A stretch of 64,000 nucleotides of DNA from Streptomyces sp. CNQ-509 (lineage in GTDB: Bacteria > Actinomycetota > Actinomycetes > Streptomycetales > Streptomycetaceae), in assembly GCF_001011035.1 (NCBI RefSeq), contig NZ_CP011492.1, positions 4,349,001-4,413,000 on the forward strand, read 5' to 3'. Each line of letters starts with the position of its first letter. Position 1 is the stretch's first letter. Of this stretch, positions 55,039 to 62,789 are shown piece after piece. A program made the translations under genes and the position numbers. The notes beneath the pieces were generated by a model that was not told the origin of the DNA, made no database searches, and saw only the letters and a list, made by a program, of their open reading frames with translations.

Positions 55039-56157
55039 CTATCGGGTTGCCCGTGTGCCCCGGGTGGCGTGCGCCGGCGTGGTGGTCGGCGGGCCGGCGC
55101 GAGTAGTAGGCGGCCGTCGCCGCTTCTGTGGCGGGGTGGGTGCGGTGGCGTGCTGCCAGCGGGTGCGGGCGGCGGCGAGGTCGGCGAGGGCGCGGCGCGT
55201 GCCGACGATGAGTTGGTACGGCGTGTTCGCCGCGTCGTCGGCGAACACCTTGATACGTCGGCCGGTGTCTTCGGCCGTGGCCAGGAGGGAGCGCTGCAGG
55301 ACCCGCTCGGCCCAGTGTTCGACGGAACCGGCCGGTTCGGCCAGCAGGCGCAGGACCTCGTCCGGTTCAGCGCCATCGTTCAGCAGGCCGCGCTGATGTG
55401 CCCCCCATAGGACCGTGACGGGGTCGACGGGTTCATGCCGGCGGGCGAGGGTGGTGATGCACTGCCACAGGCCGGCGTGCAGCGGCAGGGTGAAGTCGTC
55501 GGGGAGTAGCCACCGGACGGCTTCGATACCGGAGGGGCGGGCCGTGGCGGTGGCGAGCAGTATCTGCTCCTCCCCGACGGCCTCCGTGTGGCCGGGCGCG
55601 GCGCCCGGTGGCGGTGGCGTGGTACGGGGTAGTACGCCTGCGCGGGTTGGGAAGCGGTTCGCGATGTCGTCCACGACCGCGGCGAGCGCGTCGGCCTCGG
55701 CGAGCACGGTTTCGACGGGGTGGGGGAGGGAGGTGTCGTGGATGGTGTGGACGAGGCGTTCGGCGGCCGTGTGCAGGCGGCGGCGGGCGTGCTCGGCCTC
55801 GACGATCCGGGCGTAGGCGGCGGCGTGGCTGGGGCGGGGGCAGAGGTGGATGAGGGTGTGCAGGTAGGAGGCGGTCAGCCCGCGCGCCTGCTCCCGGCTC
55901 GTGGCGAGGACGCGGTCGAGCCACTTGGTGTTCTTCGCGTGCTCGGCGGGGTCGGGCCGGGGCAGGGTGGTGATCGCGGTGTACAGGGCGGCGTGCGCGG
56001 CGGTGGCGAACGAGTCGGCGGCGATGCCGCTCACGTCGTCCAGACGCCGGGGATCGAACAGGAGGGCCCCGAGGAGGGCCTGCTCAGTGTGGAACACGGT
56101 CTGGGGCGCTGCGATGGGGGCGAGGTCGTCTTCGCCGGGTTCGGGGGCGTGGGGCAT
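55039..56157 (-). CDS. protein with two DnaB helicase N-terminal-like domains
   Basis: The protein has 372 residues. The first DnaB-N-like domain is at about residues 18-140: TVFHTEQALLGALLFDPRRLDDVSGIAADSF, AALYTAITTL, YLHTLIHLCPRPSHAAAYARIV. The second spans about 195-300 (EQILLATATARPSGIEAVRWLLPDDFTLPLHAGLWQCITTLARR). There is no P-loop motor domain, so this is not a helicase. It probably binds DnaG or DnaB and helps replicate the element. The tail is Pro/Thr/Arg-rich. Its ATG overlaps the methyltransferase stop (TGATG). Confidence 0.8.
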   Translation of the reverse strand: MPHAPEPGEDDLAPIAAPQTVFHTEQALLGALLFDPRRLDDVSGIAADSFATAAHAALYTAITTLPRPDPAEHAKNTKWLDRVLATSREQARGLTASYLHTLIHLCPRPSHAAAYARIVEAEHARRRLHTAAERLVHTIHDTSLPHPVETVLAEADALAAVVDDIANRFPTRAGVLPRTTPPPPGAAPGHTEAVGEEQILLATATARPSGIEAVRWLLPDDFTLPLHAGLWQCITTLARRHEPVDPVTVLWGAHQRGLLNDGAEPDEVLRLLAEPAGSVEHWAERVLQRSLLATAEDTGRRIKVFADDAANTPYQLIVGTRRALADLAAARTRWQHATAPTPPQKRRRPPTTRAGPPTTTPAHATRGTRATR

Positions 56158-57413
56158 CAGGCGGCGAGGGTGAAGTCGTCGGGGTCGAGGGTGGCGCCGA
56201 GGTGCGGGGCGAGGAGATGTCCCGCGAGGAGCGGTGGGACGGCGTTGCCGATCTGGGAGAACTGCTGGCCCTTGTTGCCGGCCCAGGGGTAGTCGGCGGG
56301 GAAGGTCTGCAGGACGCCGGCCTCGTGGACGCCGATGCGGATCGGCTCGGGCGCGGCGGTCTCCCCGGCGTCAGCGGGGGTGGCGATCCAGGTGCATTCG
56401 TTCGCGCGGTGTCCGAAGAACAGCGTGCCCGCAGGCTCGTCGATCGTCCGGGTCGTGGCGTGGGCCTGGGTGTTGCTGCGCAGAGACCACGACCAGCGAC
56501 GTGCCCGCCCAGGCGACGCTGCAACCGGGGCGGAAGCGGCTCGGCTGTCGCCGGCCTCGTGTCGCTCCGGCGGTCTCGCACCGCGGCGGCCGGGAGAGGG
56601 GGTGCTCTCGTCGGCGGGGTGTGTCCAGGTGCCGCGCTCACGGGCGTCGGTGAGGGTTTTGCGGGAGCCGGAGGGGAACGGTTCGGGGCCGCCGCCGGGG
56701 CCGCCGCCGGCGCAGACGGTGGGAACGGGCCGGTCGGTCGCGCCCCACCCGAGGGCCTGGGCCATGCTGACCCAGCGGGCGCGGCCCGGGCCGAACAGCG
56801 ACTCCGGGTCGGCGAGGTGCGCATGTGTCGGCGCGGGCGGATGCGCCGTACGGATCCGGGAGGCCAGCAGGATGGCCCGCCTGCGCGTCTGGGGTACCCC
56901 GTAGTCGGCTGCGTTGAGGATGCCCGTCCACACAGAGAAGCCCCAAGTACGCAGGATCGCCGCGTACTGCTGCCACAGCGGCAGGACGTGCGGGACTTCC
57001 TCCATCGCGATCCACTCCGGCTCCCCGGCGGCGTTGAGCGCGTGCAGGTAGCGCATCGGCTCGGCGGCCAGCAGGGACCGCTCGTCGCGGCAAGCGGACA
57101 GCAGTCGGGCTCTGGTGTCGCGGCCGGCGGCGAGGTCCTCGACCGCCTGGTGGACCAGCGGCTGGTCGACGAGGCCGAGTCGTTTTCCGGCGGTGCTCCA
57201 AGCCTGGCACGGCGGGGAAGCGATCAGCCCGCGGGTGCGGCCGGGGAACGGCCACGTGGGATATGCCGCGACGTCGGTGCGGATGGTCAGGTGACCGGCG
57301 GCGGCGCGGGTCCGGCAGGCGAATGCGTCCCATTCCAGGCCGACATCCCGCACGCCCAGGACGTGCAGTGCCTGGCTCCAGCCTCCCGGCCCCGCGAAGA
57401 GATCCAGGATCAC
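56157..57413 (-). CDS. C5 DNA cytosine methyltransferase
   Basis: The protein has 418 residues from the GTG at 57413. Motif I is VILDLFAGPGGWSQALHVLG, motif IV LIASPPCQAWSTAGKRLG (catalytic Cys), motif VI EWIAMEEVPHVL and motif VIII QTRRRAILLASR. Motifs IX-X are FSQIGNAVPPLLAGHLL. The target recognition region of about 120 residues in the middle is Pro/Arg-rich, with an apparent low-complexity stretch. No partner restriction enzyme is seen, so it is probably a solitary protective methyltransferase of the element. The GTGA start overlaps the PP-loop gene stop. Confidence 0.88.
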   Translation of the reverse strand: MILDLFAGPGGWSQALHVLGVRDVGLEWDAFACRTRAAAGHLTIRTDVAAYPTWPFPGRTRGLIASPPCQAWSTAGKRLGLVDQPLVHQAVEDLAAGRDTRARLLSACRDERSLLAAEPMRYLHALNAAGEPEWIAMEEVPHVLPLWQQYAAILRTWGFSVWTGILNAADYGVPQTRRRAILLASRIRTAHPPAPTHAHLADPESLFGPGRARWVSMAQALGWGATDRPVPTVCAGGGPGGGPEPFPSGSRKTLTDARERGTWTHPADESTPSPGRRGARPPERHEAGDSRAASAPVAASPGRARRWSWSLRSNTQAHATTRTIDEPAGTLFFGHRANECTWIATPADAGETAAPEPIRIGVHEAGVLQTFPADYPWAGNKGQQFSQIGNAVPPLLAGHLLAPHLGATLDPDDFTLAA

Positions 57414-58324
57414 GCGGCCAGATCGAAGTCGCCCTGCGCGGCGTCGCCGCGGCACGCCCAGGGCGAGCAGCTGTCCACCACACCGTTCTCCAGCTCCTCT
57501 GCCTCCTCCGTGCTGATGCGCTGGGCTGCTCGTTCGGCTGCGGTGACGTGGTCGATTGGGGCCTGGTCGAGCGGCATCCGGGAGCGGTGCAGAAATGCCT
57601 CGCCGAGCAGATGGGTTCCGGTGGCGTTGGCGCGGGCGTTGCCGTTGCGGATGGCCGCGTCGAACTCGACGACGCCCGCCCACTCATCCGGGGATGTGTC
57701 CCTGATGTGCCTCCACTGCGCGTTGCCGTGGAAGGGGCATCCCAGGCAGCTCGATTTCGGTGTCCCGGCGAAGCCGAGCGATGTCAGGTATCGGGTGCAG
57801 TCGGCTCTGGTCCATTCGAGGTCCAGCAGCGGGTGTCGGTTGCGCATGTACTGCACGTCGGCGTCCTTGGCCCGGTGGAACTCGTCGGTGGAGATGCCCA
57901 CCCACTGCTCGACGAACACCCCTTTGGGGATGCGTGCAGGGTAGGGGTAGCCGAGAAGTTTACGGACCTTTTGCTTGATCGGTTTTATCTTGTATTCGCC
58001 GGTGCACTGCCGCCGGGTCATGCCGGGCCGCCCGTCCTTGTTGAGGATGTGGAGCGGCATGGACGCGAATCGGTGTTCCGGGTCTAGGGCATCTTCGCGG
58101 ATGTTCCCGGATGAAACGCGCAGTACCGGTATCCCGGCGGGCCTGGCAATGTCTCGTTCCAGGCGGTCAAGATGGGCGTAGACGGCTTTCGGTTCCCATC
58201 CAGTGTCGGCGAATATGGCGTAGTCGACCTTCGGGAGGGTCCCCTCGGCGGAAAGAGCGAGGAGGGTGCTGGACTGAACTCCTGCGCCGAGGGAAAGGGC
58301 GCGGAAGCGGGGCTGATCTGAAAT
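57410..58324 (-). CDS. PP-loop (PAPS reductase-like) enzyme, island copy 3, probable ATT start
   Basis: The readable protein starts SDQPRFRALSLGAGVQSSTLLAL, with SLGAGVQSS as PP-loop. YAIFADTGWEPKAVYAHLDRL, CTGEYKIKPIKQKVRKLLG, GISTDEFHRAKD and PKSSCLGCPFHGNAQWRHIRD follow. It resembles phage and integrative-element PAPS reductase-like proteins. No ATG, GTG or TTG lies at the expected place: the codon before SDQ is ATT, six bases after AGGA. The frame is open further upstream, but that part is Arg/Pro/His shadow sequence. It is translationally coupled to the C5 methyltransferase, suggesting a joint role in DNA modification (inference). Confidence 0.75.
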   Translation of the reverse strand: MSDQPRFRALSLGAGVQSSTLLALSAEGTLPKVDYAIFADTGWEPKAVYAHLDRLERDIARPAGIPVLRVSSGNIREDALDPEHRFASMPLHILNKDGRPGMTRRQCTGEYKIKPIKQKVRKLLGYPYPARIPKGVFVEQWVGISTDEFHRAKDADVQYMRNRHPLLDLEWTRADCTRYLTSLGFAGTPKSSCLGCPFHGNAQWRHIRDTSPDEWAGVVEFDAAIRNGNARANATGTHLLGEAFLHRSRMPLDQAPIDHVTAAERAAQRISTEEAEELENGVVDSCSPWACRGDAAQGDFDLAA

Positions 58325-58617
58325 GGTCTGTCCTGAAGACGGGGAAACGGAGGGCGCGGTGCCGGTGCGGCAGGCAGGGGAGCGGGAGCGTCGCGGCTGC
58401 CGGCGACCTTGGTGATGGGCCCGGCGTCGAGGGCGTTCAGGTGGTGGAGGACGGCGGCGGTGAGCTGGTGGCCCTTGAGGACTAGCGGGCTGATGGCGCG
58501 CAGCGCCTCGGTGCCGGGAGCGCATTCGACCGCTCGGACTTGCGTGCCGAGTTCCGCGAAGTCCCGGGACATGGTGTGGAGTTGGGCCACGTGGTCGGTG
58601 GTGTCTTGCGTGGTCAC
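58084..58617 (-). CDS. small helical protein, paralogue of the N-terminal part of the 61.4-62.2 kb gene
   Basis: The first 75 residues from the GTG at 58617 look genuine: VAQLHTMSRDFAELGTQVRAV, then GTEALRAISPLVLKGHQLTAAVLHHLNALDAGP. They align without gaps to HLRRLAADFKALDDSVLGLTV, then GSDALQQLAPLLLTSQELVSKTLLRLSALEGSP in the gene at 61406-62254. The remainder is Pro-rich and overlaps the PP-loop gene by about 240 bp. A frameshift or premature loss of the original stop is possible. Confidence 0.55.
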   Translation of the reverse strand: MTTQDTTDHVAQLHTMSRDFAELGTQVRAVECAPGTEALRAISPLVLKGHQLTAAVLHHLNALDAGPITKVAGSRDAPAPLPAAPAPRPPFPRLQDRPFQISPASAPFPSAQEFSPAPSSLFPPRGPSRRSTTPYSPTLDGNRKPSTPILTAWNETLPGPPGYRYCAFHPGTSAKMP

Positions 58618-58638
58618 GGAAGCGGTGTTCCTTCCGGG

Positions 58639-59394
58639 TCAGTGGCTTCGGGCGCGGGGTGGGTGCGCGGGCGTGGGCCAGCGAGCCGCCGCGGGCGGGG
58701 TCCCTGGTGGTGGCTGGGGTAGTGCGATGACGGAGGCCAGGGCGGTGATGCCTGCGGGGGTGAGGCGGATGCGGTCCTGGGGTGGGCCGCCGATGTAGGT
58801 GGCGGGCGCGGAGGAGGGATCGCGGTCGGCGAGGTGGTGTTTTTCGAGGGCTCGCAGGGTGCTCAGCCGGACGCGGTTGTGCCGGCGGGACTGGGCGCGC
58901 TCGCGGTCGAAGAGGTTGCTGACCGTGACGTGTCCGCGGGCGATCTCCGCCAGTGCGGTGCGCCGCTCGGCGCTCAGCCGGTCATCCGGGGCGGTTGCCA
59001 TCGCCCCGCGGCGGCGCATCTCGGTGGCCAGCGCCGCCGCGCATCCGACCGAGGCGTCGGCCGCCAGGGCGGTCAGGTCGCGTGCGGTGCGGACGTCGTG
59101 GCTGGCCGATGCGGTGCTGAGGAAGGCGAGCTGGGTCAGTCGCGCCAGGATCTCGGTCATCTCCGTGCTCGCGTAGAGCCGCTCGGCCCGGATCGCGGTG
59201 ATCGCGGTACGGGTGTCGTACGCGAGCTGCTTGGCGGAGTCGGCGTGCGTGTTGTCGCCGGGCGCGGCGTCCGCCGCCAGCTTGGCCAAGTGGAGGTCGA
59301 GCATGTCGTTGTGCCGGGTGTACTGGTCGGCGAGGTGAAGCAGCCGCTCGACCGGTGTCGGTACGTCGAACAGCAGGGCGTCGGCGGCGGTCAT
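58639..59394 (-). CDS. unknown integrative-element protein with winged-helix-like C terminus
   Basis: The protein has 251 residues from ATG 59394, overlapping the upstream gene stop by 4 bp. The N-terminal half is helical (PVERLLHLADQYTRHNDMLDLHL, TAITAIRAERLYASTEMTEILARL). ARDLTALAADASVGCAAALATEM is followed by a wHTH-like part: LSAERRTALAEIARGHVTVSN, RLSTLRALEKHHLA and IRLTPAGITAL. The same order recurs in the interrupted gene at 62302-64000 and partly at 61406-62254, so it belongs to an element-specific family. It probably binds DNA; no reaction is known. Confidence 0.72.
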   Translation of the reverse strand: MTAADALLFDVPTPVERLLHLADQYTRHNDMLDLHLAKLAADAAPGDNTHADSAKQLAYDTRTAITAIRAERLYASTEMTEILARLTQLAFLSTASASHDVRTARDLTALAADASVGCAAALATEMRRRGAMATAPDDRLSAERRTALAEIARGHVTVSNLFDRERAQSRRHNRVRLSTLRALEKHHLADRDPSSAPATYIGGPPQDRIRLTPAGITALASVIALPQPPPGTPPAAARWPTPAHPPRARSH

Positions 59395-60590
59395 GAACGG
59401 CGGCGCGTGCCCGGGGCGGGTCCCGCGTCCGAGACGGGCCCGGGGGGCGCCGCCGGAGCCGACAGGTGATGGGCGTTGGCGGGGCCGGGATGTGGCCGGT
59501 CATCGTCTCGTTGTGGTGGCAGGTGCCGGGGCTGGGGGGTGCGGTGCGGGGGCAGGACGGCGTTCGCGTTCATCATCTCGTGGCCGACCTGATGGAGTTC
59601 GCGGCCGAGCGCGTGCAGGCGGCTGCTGAGTCCTTCGAGTCGGGCGGCCAGGTGAGCGCCCTGGCGGGTCTGCGTGGCCGCCGCGTACTCGCGCGCGGTA
59701 TCCAGCAGCGTGCGCACCGCGGGCAGTGCGGCGTCCTCCGGATGGGTGACGGCGAGCAGTGCGATGCCCACATCGACCCCGACTCTGGCCTCGATGACCC
59801 ACCGCGTCAGACCCGGAACAGTGGTCTGGATCGGCGGGATGGTGTCGGCGCTGGAGACGTCGGGGCGCAGGACGCCTGCCGGCGCCGCAGGTGGGCAGGC
59901 GCCGATGGCCTCGTCCTCGTCGTCGAACCGTCCCAGGATCTCCAGCCCGGGGCTGTCGAGGTCCCCGGCCAGTGCGAGGAGCGGATTTCGCCCCTCGATG
60001 CGGACCAGGGAGATCAGTCGGCCGGCGGTGTCCCACCAGGTGCGGACGATGTCCAGGCGGCCGTGACTGCGGGCGTCATGGACCTGCTGGGTGAGCCGGC
60101 GCTGTTCGGTATCGGACGGCACCGGTGCCGGTGCCACGGGGTGGAGCTGATTGATCAGGCTGTCCACGAGGTAGCCGTGCTCGGCCCAGGTGGTCACATA
60201 CGGCCACAGGGCCGCATCCTGAGCACGGCGGGCCTTCTCGTCGCTCGCGACGGGCTCGATGTCCAGGATGCGGCGGCACTCGGTGGCGGCGTGCTCCAGG
60301 TCGTCGAGCAGCAGGCGCCAGTCGTCCAGGTGGTTGGCCGGGGGCATCATGTCGAGGGCTGTACGGGCCTGGTCGATGAACCCGGCTGTGTGCGGGAGCA
60401 CCAGCGTGCGGAACTCCTTGGCGGCTGCGCGGTTGCGCGAGGCCGTGGCGTCCTGGTGGGCGACCGGGTCGATGGTGACGCCGAACTCGTTGCGCGCCTC
60501 GTGACGGGCCGCGTTGCAGTCCAGACGAAGGTGGTAGTGGAGCTGCTGGAACCGGGCAAGGGTGTCCGTGTTGGCAGGAGGGAGGGGAAT
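59391..60590 (-). CDS. unknown integrative-element protein, probable ATT start
   Basis: The protein has 399 residues if it begins at the ATT at 60588-60590, five bases after GGAGG. Coding quality is continuous from there: PLPPANTDTLARFQQLHYHL, RLDCNAARHEARNEFGV, then TLVLPHTAGFIDQARTALDMM. The first canonical start is an internal GTG at 60401, which would cut off 63 well-formed residues; a TGA lies nine codons upstream of the ATT. Alternatively a frameshift near 60600 joins it to the fragment at 60593-60754. It is mostly helical (LLDDLEHAATECRRILDIE, ARLEGLSSRLHALGRELHQVG) with a Pro/His-rich tail. No family. Confidence 0.6.
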   Translation of the reverse strand: MPLPPANTDTLARFQQLHYHLRLDCNAARHEARNEFGVTIDPVAHQDATASRNRAAAKEFRTLVLPHTAGFIDQARTALDMMPPANHLDDWRLLLDDLEHAATECRRILDIEPVASDEKARRAQDAALWPYVTTWAEHGYLVDSLINQLHPVAPAPVPSDTEQRRLTQQVHDARSHGRLDIVRTWWDTAGRLISLVRIEGRNPLLALAGDLDSPGLEILGRFDDEDEAIGACPPAAPAGVLRPDVSSADTIPPIQTTVPGLTRWVIEARVGVDVGIALLAVTHPEDAALPAVRTLLDTAREYAAATQTRQGAHLAARLEGLSSRLHALGRELHQVGHEMMNANAVLPPHRTPQPRHLPPQRDDDRPHPGPANAHHLSAPAAPPGPVSDAGPAPGTRRRS

Positions 60591-60592
60591 CG

Positions 60593-60754
60593 ATGCCTCC
60601 GGGAAGGGAGTGAGTCAGGGCTCGCCACCTGGTCAGGGGGCGGGGACGTGCCTCCTGGCGGGGCCGGCTTCAGTGCCGAAGCGGAGCCAGCCGAAGGCTC
60701 TCGCACAAGCAGCTCGGTGTACCGGGGCGGGAAGTAGCCCTCCATTTCGCGCAC
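60593..60754 (-). pseudogene. short coding-like fragment upstream of the ATT-start gene
   Basis: From the GTG at 60754 the frame reads REMEGYFPPRYTELLVREPS and stays plausible for about 50 residues before becoming shadow sequence. It is either a tiny gene or the displaced 5' end of the next gene. Confidence 0.35.
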
Positions 60755-60812
60755 GGAGGTGGCCGGACCAGGGTGGTGCCGTCGCGAAGAGGGTGCCGCG
60801 TGCTGACCGAGG

Positions 60813-61358
60813 TCAGCGGCGGTGTCCGGGTGGGGCTGCGGGCGGGCCCGCGGCGTGGCGCGGTCGCGGGCCAGGCGGCACCTGCGCGGCGGGAGGGCTG
60901 CTGAACGCGGGCGCCGCGCGGTCGAGGATCTCGGCTATCCGTTGGGCTTGGCCGCAGGCGTCGCTGAGTTGCGTGGCGATGTCGTCGGGGAGCCGGTCGG
61001 CTTGGGCTTGGTACTGGTAGCGCTGGATGATCTCGGCGGCGTTGCCCAGTTGGTCGGCGAGCCTGCGCATCACCGCCGCCCTCTGCTCGCGGCTCGTTGC
61101 GGTGTGCGTGGCCTGCAGGAGTTCGTCCAGGGCGGTGGGCAGCGGGTCGTCGTCGACGGGGAGGCCGTAGAGGGCGGCGTGCAGGGCCTGGGCGAAGACC
61201 GTCACGGGGCCGCCGCGGGAGCGGTGGTGGTACTCGGCTGCTGCTTGCCGGCGGACGCCGAAGCTGACGGTCACGTCACGGGGAGCGGCGCCGGGACGGA
61301 TCTGATCGGCGAGGGCGCGTGCCACATCATGGGCGGTCGGGGTGTCGGAGGACGTAAG
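60813..61358 (-). CDS. unknown integrative-element protein, start codon uncertain
   Basis: The clear part is 170 residues from a GTG at 61325 (ARALADQIRPGAAPRDVTVSFG), but good coding sequence continues upstream as TSSDTPTAHDV, where the expected ATG before ACG is CTT (61356-61358) following GAAGG. Inside are TVFAQALHAALYGLPVDDDPLPTALDELLQATHTATSREQRAAVMRRLADQLGNAAEIIQRY and a Pro-rich tail. It is helical; function unknown. Same-strand spacing suggests one long operon with its neighbours. Confidence 0.6.
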   Translation of the reverse strand, partial: LTSSDTPTAHDVARALADQIRPGAAPRDVTVSFGVRRQAAAEYHHRSRGGPVTVFAQALHAALYGLPVDDDPLPTALDELLQATHTATSREQRAAVMRRLADQLGNAAEIIQRYQYQAQADRLPDDIATQLSDACGQAQRIAEILDRAAPAFSSPPAAQVPPGPRPRHAAGPPAAPPGHRR

Positions 61359-61405
61359 GGGCCTGCCTTCGGTCGTCGGTTACCCGGGCACAGGAGACCG
61401 GGGTT

Positions 61406-62254
61406 TCACCGTCGCGGGGCTGCGGCCGGTGCGCGGGGAGAGGGTGCGGCGGCCGGCCCGGCGGTCGTTTCGGTGTGCATGCGGTGCTGGTCCAGTGCGC
61501 GGTGTCCCTCCGCGGTCACGGTGATGGGCCGCCCCTGGAAGAGCGGTACGGAGGTGTCGAGGTGGACCAGGCCGCGCTTGTCCAGCGACTGGAACGTGGC
61601 GATGGTCATCCGGGTGCGGTCGCGAGTGAGGACGAAGGTCGAACCGCGGCCCTTGGTCTGCATCGTCGCTCCGCCCCTGGCCAGCGCTTGGAGTGCCTTG
61701 TGCTGCGTCGGACTGAGCTTGTGAACAGCCTGCCTCGCGCTCGTAGTCGTGTGCTTCGAAGCGGTGTGGTCGAGGGCGCGGGCGATGCTTCCGCCGAGGT
61801 AGAGGCATCCGTCCGCGCACACGTCGAGCTGGAGGGCACTGTCGGCAAGGTGGCCGGCGATTGCCGGCACCGCATCGGCGTGCCGGGCTTCGCGGTTGCC
61901 GTTGTCGTCCTGGCCGGGGCCGGCGAAGGGGGCGCCGTGGAGGGGGTTGGCGGCCACCGCGTGAGCGAGGTGGCAACTGGCCAGGGACGCCTCCAGGACA
62001 AGGGCCCGGAGGGTGCCCAGTCCTTGAAGGCTGCCGACCGATTCGGCGTACGGGCTGCCTTCGAGGGCGGACAGGCGCAGGAGGGTCTTGCTGACCAGCT
62101 CCTGGCTCGTGAGAAGCAGGGGTGCGAGTTGCTGGAGTGCGTCGCTGCCCGGGATGACGGTGAGGCCGAGGACCGAGTCGTCGAGGGCTTTGAAATCGGC
62201 CGCGAGGCGGCGCAGGTGGTGGATCTCTTCGGTGAGGTCGACGGAGGAGGTCAG
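61406..62254 (-). CDS. unknown integrative-element protein, probable CTG start
   Basis: The protein has 282 residues if translated from CTG 62252-62254, six bases after GGAG. The N-terminal part (TSSVDLTEEIHHLRRLAADF, LAPLLLTSQELVSKTLLRLSA) is paralogous to the GTG-started protein at 58617, whose first residue aligns within one position of this CTG. The C-terminal half has a wHTH-like segment: LSPTQHKALQALARGGATMQT, then RMTIATFQSLDKRGLVHLDTS and ITVTAEGHRALDQHRM. The first canonical start is an internal GTG at 61957, which would remove the whole conserved N terminus. Function unknown. Confidence 0.65.
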   Translation of the reverse strand: MTSSVDLTEEIHHLRRLAADFKALDDSVLGLTVIPGSDALQQLAPLLLTSQELVSKTLLRLSALEGSPYAESVGSLQGLGTLRALVLEASLASCHLAHAVAANPLHGAPFAGPGQDDNGNREARHADAVPAIAGHLADSALQLDVCADGCLYLGGSIARALDHTASKHTTTSARQAVHKLSPTQHKALQALARGGATMQTKGRGSTFVLTRDRTRMTIATFQSLDKRGLVHLDTSVPLFQGRPITVTAEGHRALDQHRMHTETTAGPAAAPSPRAPAAAPRR

Positions 62255-62789
62255 CGGGCGCTCCGGGGTGTTGTCCCCTGGGAGGGGAGTAGGGACAGGG
62301 GTCAGCGGGTCGGCGCGTGTGCCGCTGTGGTGGCCGGGCGTCCGGCTGGGCGGGCGGTGGTGGGCTTCGGGGGCCGTTGACGGCCGAAGGTGGCCGTCAG
62401 GCCGCGGCGCCCATCGGGGGTGAGGTGGATGCGCTCGTCGTGCAGCAGCAGCGGGCAGGGGGCGCGGGCCACCAGGCCGCGGATTCCAGGGAGCGGATGG
62501 TGCTGATGGACAGGCGGATGCCGTCGCGGTGGAGGTGCGGCTTGCCGTTGGCGATCGTCACCTTGCCTTGCGCGACGGCGCGCAGCGCGGCGTGCTGCGT
62601 GAGCGACAGCGAGGGCGGCTGATGCAGTGGGGGCGCGCCCCAGCGGCGCCGGTCGGTGACGTACAACTCGGCGGTGGCCACGGCGTCGGGTGCGCCGAGT
62701 GCGGTCAGGTCCCGCACGAGTTCGACGCGGCGGCCGGCCTCACCGAGGGCTTCCTTGTGGCTCAGGGGAATCCCGGTAGGGCCGGGGAT

